Assembly: GCA_037974335.1 (NCBI GenBank)
Contig: CM075760.1
Location: 43,156,103 to 43,220,102, forward strand
Origin: Prionace glauca
Lineage: Eukaryota > Chordata > Chondrichthyes > Carcharhiniformes > Carcharhinidae
Reading direction: 5' to 3'
DNA: 64,000 nucleotides
Shown: positions 1-10,619 of the stretch, piece by piece
Layout: each line of letters starts with the position of its first letter
Numbering within the stretch: position 1 is the stretch's first letter
Notes under the pieces: model-generated
Seen by the model: only the letters and a program-made list of their open reading frames with translations
Databases searched by the model: none
Told to the model about the DNA's origin: nothing
Made by a program: the position numbers and the translations under genes

Positions 1-1560
1 TTTTTAAAATTATATACCGAGATAATTAATTACTAATCTCATCTCAAAATTTGTGAAATGATTTGATGTTCCTCAATTGCTTTTTGCATTGTTTCAACTC
101 AGTGACACTGAGCGGTCCTGACTAAATGAAAATAAAACTGCGTTTGAATATTGTAGGGATAAAGCAAAAAAGTTTCGGGAAAGTAAAATAAATATGTTAG
201 GACATTTTATTCATCTTAACTGATGCTTACATATTAAAATAAAACATGAATTACAATTCACTGTATCTCTGATAGGAACATTACACTACCCTGAATCCAT
301 TATATTTGATGTGCTCATTTTCAGAAAAAAAATACATTTTTGCCCAGTTTTTTTTGAGGATTTGAGACCGACGGTGAGAGATAGTTAAAAGGCAAAGGGA
401 GTTTTAAAATGAACATCAGGTTAATTATTTTTTTTATTGATTACTTTGTTGTTGTAATTTGGCCTTGATCAATTAGAATCAAACAGCTTAAATACATTTG
501 ACAGAGCGAAGGTTTTCTGACAGATGGAATTCGCTGACACTCAAGTAATTGTTTATATGATTGCGTTTGAATACTGGTAAAGTGTCAACAGAAACTGGCG
601 AGAAATTGACAAGTTAATGCTTGAAATTCAAAAAGATTAATTTATATAAAACCTTATAAGATAAATACTATAAAAATTGTATAATATTATGTCTCCCATT
701 ACTGCTAAACACAGTGTAGAATTATGGGAAGAATAAATGACAAAATAGAATAATTGATTCTATCAGAAACTTATGTTAAAATCTTATTAAATATTATAAT
801 GAAGAAAAAGTCTGCACTTATATTCTGCATCATGTTTCAATGTTGCAGAGGATTTGAATCAGTTGTCCTCTCTGTGTTTGCACTGTTTAATTCAGATCCT
901 CTTAAATTAAACAATGTGTTCAGTAATTAAATTATATGGAAGGTCTAAATTACTAAATCTAGGAACCAGTATTATTGATTTCAATAATACTGGCCAGGCC
1001 GTTGCAGTCTATACAAAGTGTGAAGTCTGCATTTTTAACACGGTTCTCCGTTATAATAAATTATCTGTGGTAAAAGTAAAACATTACAATGTGATTAGAT
1101 TTAAGTAAATGAATGGCAGATGTTTGAATGTTTCCATTCAGTAATTTGTAATTATTGTTTAACATTGAGATTTAATTGTAACCTAATTATTTAACAATGT
1201 TGGGGACAGAAGCACGTTTTGAATGATTGAAAGCTCATTTTATTACAGAGTACAAATCAACTGGCAGAAGAACTAACTGACAATTAACAATAACTTAAAA
1301 TATAATATTGATGCTAATTAATTTAAATCAAAATACCTTGAATATTGCACTGACGTGCAAAGTATCGTCCATTTTACAGAATATTTAGTTGTATTGAAAA
1401 TGAATTCAGAAACAAAACATTCCTTTACTCAGCTGTGCTCAGCTCGATAAAGTGTTTTGCCTTGATTATTTTGTTGATTATATTTAAGAAATTAAATAGA
1501 ATCAGGCAATGATTTATTCATTTATCAATGTAAATGTTTCTTGGTTTGTTTACTACTTAT
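1..1560. other. AT-rich non-coding DNA
   Basis: AT-rich sequence with only short chance reading frames. No splice-bounded exon, V segment or recombination signal was recognised. The one internal structure is the diverged duplicate block at 255-520, listed separately. Confidence 0.5.
255..520 (+). repeat. Diverged direct duplicate, copy A
   Basis: This block resembles 1650-1925 in the same orientation. Both begin with a unit like cactgtatctctg, continue through a tttcag-containing stretch and a tgaa(c/t)atcag stretch, and end with a ttgatcaat-containing stretch followed by a ttgacag motif. Divergence and gaps suggest an old local duplication. No coding content is seen. Confidence 0.5.
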
Positions 1561-1712
1561 TGTGTCACCGCATATCTGTTACAGACATTGAAATGTTACA
1601 GTGTCACTGCATCTCTGTTAGGGACCTTGAACTGTTACTGTGTCACTGTATCTCTGTTAGGGACATTGAACTGTTATTGTGTCACTGCATCTCTGTTATG
1701 GACATTGAACTG
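1561..1712 (+). repeat. 39-bp tandem repeat, about four units
   Basis: A 39-40-base unit of the form gtgtcactgcatctctgtta followed by gggacattgaactgttact is repeated about four times with a few differences. Because 39 is a multiple of three the array reads as 13-residue repeats (CHCISVRDIELLL), so the 96-codon open frame over it is a repeat artefact. A single related unit lies near 258-290. Confidence 0.8.
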
Positions 1713-1925
1713 ACGTTAGTCTGTTATTTGAGATTGCTCAATTTCAGCGAAGTTATATTTTTACATAGTTTTCGAGAAGTGACACAGCGAAATAATTAAA
1801 AGTCGAATGGAGTCTTGAAATGAATATCAGTTTAATTTAAAATAGGTTATTGATGTTTCTGTTGTAAGTTGACCATTGATCAATGAAAATCCAACAATTA
1901 AATTGACAGATTGAACAGATTGAAA
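1650..1925 (+). repeat. Diverged direct duplicate, copy B
   Basis: Partner of 255-520. It begins inside the 39-bp array, which suggests that a segment carrying one repeat unit was duplicated and the unit later amplified here, or collapsed in copy A. Confidence 0.5.
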
Positions 1926-1929
1926 TTGA

Positions 1930-2975
1930 CAGATTGAACAGATCTTTCTGCTGGGAACTCGGCTGTTGCACTGTTTGTGTCTGTTCAGTTTCTGTGCGCG
2001 TGGCCATTGTGTTGGGACCAGGAGTCTGCCTGGCTGGTGCGAAACCTTCTGGTCCCTTCTGCTGAATTACAGGGAGCGAAATTTGATTTATTTCTTCAAT
2101 ACACTTGTATCCGTGAAAAATGGGAGTTTGACTTGATGTTTGACTTGGCGTCTCAGAAATGAGATCCCTAAAGCATATTGCGACCATCAGAGAGAGCAGA
2201 AACTTCAAACTGTAGAGGGAGAATTGGATGATTTTTAAGCAGTGATGCATTGGCCTTGGGAATGTTCGATGAACAAATGCAAAGTGAGATTTACTATATT
2301 GTGCTGCCTACTACAGCAGTCCGTGAACTGTTCAGTATGACAGATGAAGGGTCAAATTCATTATTATTAGTTTTCTAAAGGCATTTTCGAGTCATTTGCT
2401 CGGCCAGAATTTGTAATCTTCCCTAATCGTTCCTTCAGAAAGTGTTGATGTGAAGCATCCTGAAATGACTGCAATCCATATGCTGCAGGCATTCGCCGTG
2501 CTGTTAGACAGGAAGCTCCAGTGACTATGAATGAACTGAAATATTGTTTCACGTCGGGATGGTGTATGTTTTGGCGGGGAGCTTGTAGGTGATAGCGTTC
2601 ATATGTGGCTACTGCCTTTGTCCTGTTAGGTTGTAAAGACAGCGGGTTTGGACGGTGAGCCTTGGTGAGTTGCTGCAGTGAATGTTGTATATAATACAAA
2701 CTGCTGACACTGCTTTCTTAGTGATGGGAGAGAGTGAATATAGTGAATGAGGGGGCGGATAATCTTGTGGATGGCTTTGTCTTGGGTTGTGCCAAATTCC
2801 TACAAATTTCGGCCATTGAGGAAAGAGGAAATTATTTAATTGTGACTGACTTGTGAACGATTTAAATGTTTTTCCAGCCCTTGTCCCGCAGTCCGTGTTG
2901 TGTTCACTTGTCACTCCCACTGACTGTGTGAGTGGGTGAGTATGTGTGGAGTGAGTGTGTTTTTCCAGACTGAAT
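1930..2975. other. Unannotated non-coding stretch
   Basis: No recognisable gene or repeat family. A minus-strand open frame of 137 codons (1837-2250) begins with a moderately hydrophobic segment but has no recognisable domain or clear splice context, and it overlaps the duplicated block. It is not called as a gene. Confidence 0.4.
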
Positions 2976-3470
2976 CAGCCAGATAGAGACTTACACACAT
3001 CACACACTGCCACACACATAAATACACGCATACACACTCGCATATTCTTCACACATGCGCACATACATGTGCACACTTACTTTTTCTCTGATATGATCTC
3101 TCTCACACACCAATACACATTCTCTTTCTCTCACGGTCTACATCCACTACAAATACAAATACAAACTCTCGCTCTCTCAATCAGTCTCTCATACCCTCAT
3201 ACACAAAAGTATTCACACGCACACTCCCCACACACATTCTTTCTTCCACGCAGACACACACACTCACATCAGCACAGCCTCACGCTCTCGTAAACACACT
3301 CTCTCTCCCACACTCTGTCACAAACGCTGTTGTCTCACATACACTCTCTCAAAGCCTCTTGCACGCGCATCTCTCTCTCTCACACACACACAGACACACA
3401 CACACATGCGCGCGCACATACACACAAACACCCTCTTACACACTTTCCATCACACATACGTGGGAGTGAT
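2976..3470 (+). repeat. CA-rich degenerate microsatellite region
   Basis: Long run of cacaca, tctctct and imperfect acac units. The apparent His/Thr/Ser-rich reading frame across it is low-complexity translation, not a gene. Confidence 0.85.
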
Positions 3471-3482
3471 TATCCTTGACTT

Positions 3483-3780
3483 CATAGAATAGAATCATAG
3501 CATCCTACAGTGCAGAAGGGGGGCATTCAGCACATCGAGTCTGCACCAACAGAATCCCACCAAAGCCTATTCCCAAAACCACATGTATTTACTCTAACTA
3601 GTTCCGTGAAACTAATGGGGCAATTTAGCATGGCCACTCCACCGAATCCGCACATCTTTGGACTTTGGAAGGAAACAGGAGCACCCGAAGGAAACCCAAG
3701 CAGACAGACGGTGAATTTACTAACTCCACACACGATAGCCCATACCGGAAATTCAGCAGTGACGCAGCAGCGCTAATCAC
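3483..3780 (-). mobile_element. tRNA-derived SINE (HE1-like composite), minus strand
   Basis: The left end carries the common shark SINE tail (tagaatcatagcatcctac, tgcagaaggggggcattcag). The centre has the body sequence gaggaaaccsaggagcaccc-like on the minus strand (here ggaaacaggagcacccgaag). The right end has the tRNA-like head with a B-box-like stretch before the gcactgtgccagc end. The order fits a minus-strand SINE with another SINE tail beside it. The family name is from memory of elasmobranch SINEs. Confidence 0.6.
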
Positions 3781-4044
3781 TGTGCCAGCGCATCCCCCAC
3801 CCCCACCTCCCCCCCCCCCACCATAAAATTTGAATGAGGGTGGGATCGAGGAGCCCGAGTAAATCTCAAGTGAATAAGTTTCGGCGGGAAATTCTTCTCT
3901 GTTTGGAGTCATATTTAGCACAAAGCAAGATGGTAATGGTTGTTGAAAGTCAAACACCTAAGTTGAGAAATCACTGCAGGAGTTCGGCAGGGGACTGTTC
4001 TGGGACCAACAATCTTCTATTGCTTCATCAATGACACATTCCAT

Positions 4045-4590
4045 CCAACATGAGGTCAGAAGTAGGTCAGTCACCCTGATTCAGTCACCCTCATTCAGTC
4101 AACCTCATTCACTCATCCCCAATCATTCATCCCCAATCATGCATCCCCACTCACTCGTCCCCACTTATCCAATTCACTCACCCTCACTCGATCATCGTCA
4201 TTCACACTTACTCACTCAGTCACCCTTGCTCACTCTTCCACCCTCTCGCACTCACCCTCTCTCAGCTATCCACACACAATAAATGTCCCTCACTCAGAAC
4301 CTCAGTCATGTTCCCTTCATTCACACATCCCACTAATCACTCATTCTTTCATTCTAGCTCACAGACACTCATTCACCCATCTTCACTCACACATTCAGCC
4401 ACCATCACTGACCCACCCTCTCTCACACACCCTCGTTTACTCACCCTCAATCACTCATCTTCACTCATGGAACTTCACTCACCCACCCTCACTTACCCAC
4501 CTTCCGTCACTCACATACCATCACTCATTCACTCTCACTCATTCAATCACTCATCCTCGAGCACTCATATTCTCTCTCTCACACTCACTG
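4045..4590 (+). repeat. CTCA-rich minisatellite
   Basis: Degenerate short units such as cactcatcctca and cattcactcaccctc repeat for over 500 bases. They give a Ser/His/Pro/Thr-rich translation, which is not a gene. Confidence 0.8.
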
Positions 4591-4619
4591 AATCTGTGTG
4601 GGGAGGTCTGCAACGAGAG

Positions 4620-5260
4620 AGAAGAAAGATCTCAAGTCGCAGTTTGATATTCAAATGTGGGATTTGCCCTGGGAGTGCAGAGAGCTGGAGGGAATCGCTG
4701 GGGGCTCGGGACAAGGGACAACGGCAAAGAACCAGGGGAGAACATGAGGCATGGGAAAGGGCAGAGAGCCGGAGCGAGGGAGTGGTGGTGGGGGTGTAGA
4801 AAGCAGGCAGAATGGGCACACAGCCGGGGGAACAGTGCAGAGATTCCGAAGAAAGGGCAGAGAGACAGGAGAAAGGCAGAGAGATGGGAGAAAGGCAGAG
4901 AGACGGGGGAAAGGACAGAGAGACTGGGGAAAGGGCAGAGAACCAAGGGAAAGGGCAGTGAGCCGAGGGAAAGGGCAGGGAGGCAAGGAGAAGGGTAGAG
5001 AGCCAAGGGAAAGGGCCGATAGCCGAGAGAAAGCACAGAGAGCCCAGGGGAAAGGGCAGAGAGTCAGGGGAAAATGGTAGGGAGTTGATGGAAAGGATAG
5101 CCAGCTGTGAAAAAGAGCAGAGAGCCAAGGGAGAGGGCTCAGAGCTGGAGGGAATTGTAGAGAGACAGGTGGAAGTGCACAGAGTCAGGTAAAGGGGGAA
5201 ATGAGCCATCAGGAATGGCAGAGAACCCGGGAAAAGTGCAAGAAGCTGGGAAAAATGGGC
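4620..5260 (+). repeat. Purine-rich minisatellite (gagagccaagggaaagggca)
   Basis: About thirty degenerate units of roughly 18-22 bases built on gagagnnnaggggaaagggc. Both strands are open for long distances (a Gly/Arg/Glu-rich frame on plus, a Pro/Leu/Ser-rich frame of 269 codons on minus) only because of repeat composition. The strong purine/pyrimidine strand asymmetry could favour triplex DNA. Confidence 0.8.
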
Positions 5261-5589
5261 AGAGAGTGGACGATCGATGGGCTGAGTGAGGAGATGCAAA
5301 ACCGAACTAGCACCACAATGATGATCTGTAATCTCCGTGAATGATGGAGGAGACTTCAGGGCCCGAATGGCCAACTCTTACTATTAGTATATGATCCTTC
5401 AATTAGTCAATGTTGCATTTATTTGAATCTGTAATCACATTTAGATTTTCCTGGTCATTGAGTAAGTATAGATTATGTCGATATTTTTGAAGCAAAGTCA
5501 CTAATCTTCGTTTTGTGGAGTGAGAGGCAGTGAGTTGGAGAGAGGAAGGGGCATCAATCAATTTGAACACAGGCAATTTCCAAAACTAG

Positions 5590-5705
5590 CGTGGAGATGC
5601 CGGCGTTAGGTTTGTGTGGGCACAGTAAGGATTCTCACAACACCAGGTTAAAGTCAATAGGTTTATTTGGAATCGCGAGCTTTTGGAGCTCCCTCATCAG
5701 GTGAG
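5590..5705 (+). mobile_element. Penelope-like terminal repeat fragment
   Basis: Contains gtggagatgccggcgtta, gggcacagtaaggattctca, caacaccaggttaaagtc and a gagctttt-ctcatcaggtgag end. This matches the ends of the Penelope-like element at 17244-17994 and other short copies in the window. Confidence 0.6.
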
Positions 5706-6044
5706 TGAATGATATGAATGAAGAAAAATTTTCTTCATCACAGAGCGCTATTATTTGAGAAATAAATACCGGCTCATCACAAAGTGCTGGTTGATAAATA
5801 AATAGTGGCATCAATAATGGAGAAAATCTTTGCTCTTCTCTGTTAATCCAATGAATGTTATGTCATTTTGAGGAAACCAGATTTTTTTTTCCTTTTTTCT
5901 AATCTGATAGAGGTGGAGTCAGGGATATGAGTTTCCACAGAGACAGCAATTCCCAACTGATAGAACGAACAGAGTCTCAAAGGTGAATGTAGGTTTTAAT
6001 CCGGAAATATGAGGATAAGATCGTAATTCTATTTAATGTTTGAG

Positions 6045-6200
6045 ATAGAAGCATAGAAAACAGAAGCTGCAGTAGGCCATTCATCCCTTTGAGACTGCTT
6101 CGCTATTCACTTTGATCATGGCTCACCAATATCCTGATCATACCTACTACCCATATCTCTTGATCCCTTTAACACCAAGAGCTATATCGAACACAGAAAC
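6045..6200 (-). mobile_element. LINE 3-prime tail fragment, minus strand
   Basis: The sequence catagaaaacagaagctgca followed by gtaggccattcatccctttg and atcatggctcacc is the reverse complement of the common LINE 3-prime end seen at 50090-50180. It lies just upstream of the CH1 exon, in the J-to-CH1 intron if this copy has one. Confidence 0.55.
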
Positions 6201-6278
6201 ATATTTGTAGCAACATGTTTTATGACTTAATAAACACAAATAAGAGTCTGACTTGTTCAATCGCCTATTCTTTCCCAG

Positions 6279-6578
6279 CAACACCATCTTCACCCACTCT
6301 CTACAGCCTGGTCTCCTCCTGTCAGCAACACAACTCCGACGGCTCGGTCACCTACGGATGTTTGGCGATGGATTACGCTTCGGATGTCACCAAACTGATC
6401 TGGAAGAGAAATGGGCAGCAGATCACCACAGGGTTTAAGACTTACCCGTCAGTGAGAAACACGCAGGGAACCTACACCCTGAGCAGCCAGTTAACCATCA
6501 GCGACTCAGCGGAAGAATGCCCCAATATTGACTGCGAGGTTCGACACAGTGGCTCAGTCAAGAGCGTTAAAATACCAT
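6279..6578 (+). CDS. IgM CH1 exon
   Basis: A 300-base exon preceded by the acceptor ctattctttcccag and followed by gtaagt. It encodes about 100 residues opening ATPSSPTLYSLVSSC. The C1-set core is visible: first Cys in VTYGCLAMDY, Trp in LIWKRNG, second Cys in NIDCEVRH, ending VKIP with a split codon. Family members usually have Tyr or another aromatic two positions before the second Cys; here the residue directly before it is Asp, which may be drift in a dying copy. The Cys at residue 15 or the one at the CH1/CH2 junction could pair with light chain. The start is set by the acceptor; upstream in-frame sequence is intronic. Confidence 0.9.
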
Positions 6579-6724
6579 GTAAGTGTTGTGAAACCTGGCT
6601 AAGAGAGGGACGTTGTGATTGAACAGTATAAAGCTTTAGTTATAACTGATTTGTAGCACTCTGAAAAATTTAAATTGTGTAAAATCCAGGTAAATGTCTA
6701 CTGACTGAAAAGTTGCTCAGAACC

Positions 6725-7440
6725 AGGGAACCATCGAAAGGTTACGGTGAAGAAAGAGGCCATTTAGCCCATCATGTCTCTGCTGGCCAGAAGTGAGAAT
6801 AAAGAAACTAGCCATGCATTTTAAGCCCACTTTCCAGCCGTCCTTGCTTCGTAGCTTTGCAGGTAAAAGTACTTGAGATGCAGATCCATATACGTTTGAA
6901 AAGACCATGTTCCCTGGAAATTGAGCCCTCCTCATGGGGAATGAATCATTTCTGCCTACGTTCCTTATAATTTTGTGAACCACAATTACGTCACATCTCA
7001 GCCTCCTCTTTTTTCTAAAGAGAACAATTCCTGCCTATCCAATCTCGCCCCATGGCTGCAATTCTCAGGCCCTGGCAATATTCCTGTAAACCTCATCTCT
7101 CTCCAGAGTCATTTCGTCATTCCTGCAACATGGTGGCCAGAACAGTGCAGCTAAATCCAAACGTAGCCTAACTAGTGTTTTATACAGCTCCATCATTGCA
7201 CCACTGATATTGTATTCAATACCTCACATATTAGAGGAATTAATCCGAAATACTTGCTTGATCAACTTCTTCAGCTGTCCTACCATCCACAAGGACCTGT
7301 GGGCATGTACCCCAAGATCTTGCAATCCCTCGCAACCTGCAATTGTGTTCACTATTCCCTTGCTTTGTTTGCCCTCCCCAAATGCATTGCGTGGCACTTT
7401 TGACGGTTGAATTCCATTCGCCATTCCCCTGCCAATTCAA
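6725..7440 (-). mobile_element. CR1-like LINE 3-prime fragment in CH1-CH2 intron
   Basis: Reverse-strand LINE end. It starts with a tail-like gaggccatttagcccatcat and runs through text typical of minus-strand CR1-like reverse-transcriptase C-termini (ggtggccagaacagtgcag, caaggacctgtgggcatgta). Heavily diverged. It occupies most of the intron between CH1 and CH2. Confidence 0.6.
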
Positions 7441-7527
7441 CAAAACCAGGGATACAATTCTCAAATGGGCAGCTCTGGTGTTAAAATGAAAGAACTAATT
7501 TTTTTTTGTTGTCAATTGAAACTTCAG

Positions 7528-7860
7528 TAATGTTTAAACATGTATTTGTTGAAGGTGACATCCCCCCAACTGTTATCCTCACCGTGAGTTCCAGTGAAGA
7601 AATCACAAACAGGAAATTTGCAACCATCGTCTGTTCAATCATCGATTTCCAGCCAAAGTCAATGACGGTGAAGTGGCTGAAGAATGGGGAACCCATGGAT
7701 TCAGGAATTGTCACCTCTCCCGCCTGTCAAGTGAACGGGAACTTCTCGGCCAGCAGTCGGCTGACAGTCTCCGCTCGGGAATGGTTCAGCAAAGCGGTTT
7801 ATACCTGCCAGGTCACACATCAAGAGCTCACTCAGAGTCAGAACATCAGCGAATCTCAGG
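7528..7860 (+). CDS. IgM CH2 exon
   Basis: The exon ends at ctcagg before gtaaga and codes for [13 protein letters not shown], first Cys in TIVCSIIDF, Trp in [10 protein letters not shown], and second Cys in [10 protein letters not shown], a complete C1-set fold. Two acceptors are possible, 27 bases apart and in the same frame. AG at 7526-7527 follows a long T-run and would add [12 protein letters not shown] at 7553-7554 has a poor pyrimidine tract but would create a Cys codon across the junction (TGT, then GACATCCCC) at the usual CH1/CH2 boundary. I give the outer start because of the tract; family alignment favours 7555. NIS near the end is an N-glycosylation sequon. Confidence 0.85.
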
Positions 7861-7897
7861 GTAAGATTCTCAATCCTAGCAAAAAAAAAAGAACAAA

Positions 7898-8935
7898 TAA
7901 CAATACAGCACAGGAGCAGGGCCTTCGGTCCTCCAAGCTTGCACCCATCATGTGTTCCTAACTAGACCATCTAGTTGTATCCCTCGATCTCCAGTCTATT
8001 CGTGTGGCTATCTCTAAGTCTTGGATAAGTCTTAAATGATCCTAAAGTGTCTGCCTCAACCACCTTGTTTGGTAGTGCATTCCGGGCCCCTTTGCCCTCT
8101 GTGTAAAATACGCATATCAGTATTGAACCTTGCCGCCAGCCCCCGTCCCTTACCTTGAACTTGTGACACTTTGTGTTTGTCACTTCCACCTGGGAAAAAG
8201 CTTCCAACTGTTCACCCTATCTATGCCCTTCATAATTTTATAAGCTTCTATTATGCCCGTCAACATCCCTTTTTTCCAGGAAGAACAACCCTAGCTTACT
8301 GAATCTCATAGCGAAGACCCTCCATACCAGGCAACATCCTGGTAAACCTTTTCTGCACTCTCTCAAAGCTTCCACGACCTTCTGTTAATGTGACCACCAG
8401 AACTGGATGCAGTCATCCAAATGTGGTCTAAGTAACGTTCTCTGTAACTGCAACATTGTATGCCTACGTTTATACTCTATGCCAAGTCCAATAAAAGCAA
8501 GCATGCCAATATCCCTTCTTCACTATCTTTTCCAGCTGAGTTGCCACCTTTAAGGATCTGTTGATTTGCACACCCAGGTCCCTCTGTGTGCCTATACTCC
8601 TGATGGTTCTGCCATTTATTGTATAGCCTCCCCCCCACCCTATTAAATCTGCCAAAATGCATCACTTCTCATTCTTCAGGATTAAATTCCATCTGCCATT
8701 TCTCCACCCAATTTTCCAGCCTATCTATATCTTGCCTATGTTGCAGATGGTGATTAACATTGACAAAGATATATCTATCTTGACAATGCTCATCACTGTC
8801 GGCAACTCCAGCAATCTTTGTTTCATCCACAAACTTTCTAATCAGACCAGCAACATCTTCTTCTCAATCATATCACAAACAGCAGGAGCCCCAGTACAGA
8901 ACCGTCTGGAACAACACTAGTCACCGAACTTCAAT
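7898..8935 (-). mobile_element. CR1-like LINE 3-prime fragment in CH2-CH3 intron
   Basis: The left end tacagcacaggagcagggcc is a reverse-strand LINE tail. The body reads on the minus strand as the reverse-transcriptase C-terminus: frames include INGRTIRSIGTQRDLGV, then QINRSLKVATQLEKIVKKGY (compare the LINE at 54060-54180). Frameshifted and diverged. Confidence 0.7.
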
Positions 8936-9149
8936 CAGAAAATGACGCCTCCACTGCCACCCTCTGTCTTTTATGGCCAAGCCAACTCTGTATTCACAGG
9001 TCACAGCACAGGGGTAAAATGCTGCAAAGTGCATTCATCCTATTATAAATCAATGACAATACCTTGTTCCTGAGTTCACATGGTATATTTGTTCGGGAAT
9101 GCTGCAATGCTGATTCATGAGAATGATACCGCTGCTAAAATATTTTAAT

Positions 9150-9255
9150 AAGAACATAAGAACATAAGAAATAGGAGCAGGAGTAGGCCATCTGGCCCTT
9201 CGAGCCTGCCCCGCCATAAAGAGAATAATTTCACAGAGCAACCGGTTTGCCATCG
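9150..9255 (-). mobile_element. LINE tail fragment, minus strand
   Basis: gaacataagaacataagaaa, then taggagcaggagtaggccat and ctggcccttcgagcctgccc. This is the reverse complement of the LINE terminus at 50090-50180 and is a short 5-prime-truncated copy. Confidence 0.65.
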
Positions 9256-9368
9256 TCTATAGAAGTTTAAAGGCGATATTAATATCTCGAAGGCGACTTT
9301 TTCTCCTTCACGCTGAATACTGCTCTTCTGAAGGGGAACTAGGGTTGATTTTCATGTTTCATTCACAG

Positions 9369-9677
9369 ATCCTCCCCAGTGCCATGATACCACAATGAAG
9401 ATACAGCCACCACCAATAGAACAGGTCTTACTGGAGACGACCGTGACTTTAACCTGCATCATTTCCAATGCTCCTTATGGAGTTAACGTGTCCTGGATCC
9501 GAGACAGGAAGTATTTGAAATCAGAGATTGCCGAAAAGGCTGGAGAGGATCCTGGCAGCCTGATCAGCACATTAAACATCTCGACACAAGCCTGGCTGAG
9601 TGCGGCTGTGTTTGAGTGCGTGGTGAGCCATCAGGATCTGCCAACTCCTTTAAGAACATCCATCCACAAGGAAACAG
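9369..9677 (+). CDS. IgM CH3 exon
   Basis: A 309-base exon between ttcattcacag and gtgagc. It encodes [19 protein letters not shown], a first Cys in [10 protein letters not shown], Trp in VSWIRDRKY, and the second Cys in [17 protein letters not shown], with phase 1 at both ends. The extra Cys near the start (PPQC) is in the position where IgM chains can form inter-heavy-chain bonds. Sequons NVS and NIS are present. No disabling change was seen in this exon. Confidence 0.9.
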
Positions 9678-10184
9678 GTGAGCTGAGAGATTGAAATAAT
9701 AAATGCGTCACTGTGTCTATCTCCAGTTTAAGTGCGCTTGTCAATTTTTATTGTTCAGTGTATTAATGGTCTCCCCTGAATGGAAATTCTACTAACTAAA
9801 ACACCCTGGACTGGTAGATATTTCAACGGGGAAATTTAATGTGTTAATGAATGACAAGTGAACTGAAGGTTATGTTACTGGTTTGAGATCAAACAAGGAG
9901 GCAGGAGCCTGATGTCGAGTATAAAAACCAGAAAACTAAAAGAAAAAAAAACAGATCTTTTGAGTCGAATAACTGATTTTGTGCTGTAAACTTTCTGAAA
10001 CTTTCCAGTCCGCCCCCCTGAGTTATTTGAGAAAACGATTGTGTTCACCTCTCCCCCAAGCTGGACGTCAAAAATGGAAAAGTAATACCGAAAGCGAAGC
10101 ACATTTTTTTCTGATATCCAGCCAACAGTTCCATCCTCTCATAAATTCTTCAGTTTATTGACATTTATTGTACATTTTCTACAG

Positions 10185-10576
10185 ATCCAAATCCGCGGAA
10201 ACCATCCGTCTCTGTCCTCCTGCCCTCGGCAGAAGAAGTCTCCGCTCAGAGATTCGTCTCCCTCAGCTGCTTAGTGAGAGGTTTCTCCCCCCGAGAGATC
10301 TTCGTTAACTGGACAGTCAACGACAAGCCGGTGAATCCCGGGAACTACAGGAACACCGAGGTGGTGGCGGAGAACGGCGATAGCTCCTTCTTCATGTACA
10401 GCCTGTTATCCATTGCAGCAGAGGAATAGTCCAGCGGCGCTTCTTACTCCTGTGTGGTGGGACATGAAGCCATCCCCTTGAAGATCATCAACAGAACAGT
10501 TGACAAATCCAGCGGTAAACCCAGTTTTGTGAACATTTCCCTTGCACTGATGGACACCGTTAATTCATGTCAATGA
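10185..10576 (+). CDS. IgM CH4 exon with secretory tail, interrupted by TAG
   Basis: Acceptor ttgtacattttctacag, then [18 protein letters not shown], first Cys in [10 protein letters not shown], Trp in [10 protein letters not shown], and second Cys in [19 protein letters not shown]. The frame then runs without splicing into the secretory tail [20 protein letters not shown] and a TGA at 10574-10576. The tail carries the NIS sequon and the penultimate Cys typical of IgM. TAG at 10427-10429 replaces the Trp expected in the EEW motif (TGG to TAG is one base). A protein ending there would lose the second half of CH4, its second core Cys and the tail. Confidence 0.88.
10511..10520 (+). promoter_or_regulatory. 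Cryptic splice donor for membrane IgM
   Basis: agcggtaaac within CH4, just before the secretory tail. The GGTAAAC context is the conserved internal donor that in other vertebrates lets CH4 splice to the membrane exon. Its presence suggests the ancestral copy made membrane IgM; I could not identify the acceptor exon. Confidence 0.6.
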
Positions 10577-10603
10577 GAATCACTCGGTTACATTAAAAAC
10601 TAC

Positions 10604-10618
10604 AATAAAAAGAATAAA
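10604..10618 (+). promoter_or_regulatory. Polyadenylation signals of secreted IgM
   Basis: Two overlapping-range AATAAA hexamers (10604-10609 and 10613-10618) lie 28 and 37 bases after the CH4 stop, a short 3-prime untranslated region as expected for the secreted mu message. Confidence 0.7.
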
Positions 10619-10619
10619 A

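Larger units (their letters stand above)
6279..10576 (+). pseudogene. IgM heavy-chain constant region (CH1-CH4), one nonsense codon
   Basis: Four exons encode consecutive C1-set immunoglobulin domains with the order and sequence style of elasmobranch IgM, the constant part of secreted or membrane antibody heavy chains. Every splice junction is phase 1, so the exons join in frame. The last exon ends in a secretory tail with an N-glycosylation sequon and a penultimate Cys used for polymerisation in IgM. One TAG at 10427-10429 interrupts CH4 where family members have Trp, so the copy is likely a pseudogene or makes a truncated chain; a sequencing error or a null allele is also possible. Sharks have many IgM clusters and some are known to be defective. 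No V, D, J or membrane exon was found in the window. Confidence 0.85.

Noticed and set aside
1201-1235. A WGQ-like reading (tggggacag) that could suggest a JH segment
   Set aside because: No TxVTV continuation follows, and no heptamer/nonamer recombination signal precedes it. Chance match.
1837-2250. 137-codon minus-strand open frame with a hydrophobic N-terminal stretch
   Set aside because: No domain, no splice or promoter context, and it overlaps a duplicated non-coding block.
4031-5374. Long open frames on both strands (up to 269 codons)
   Set aside because: They lie entirely over CTCA- and GA-rich minisatellites; residue composition follows the repeat.
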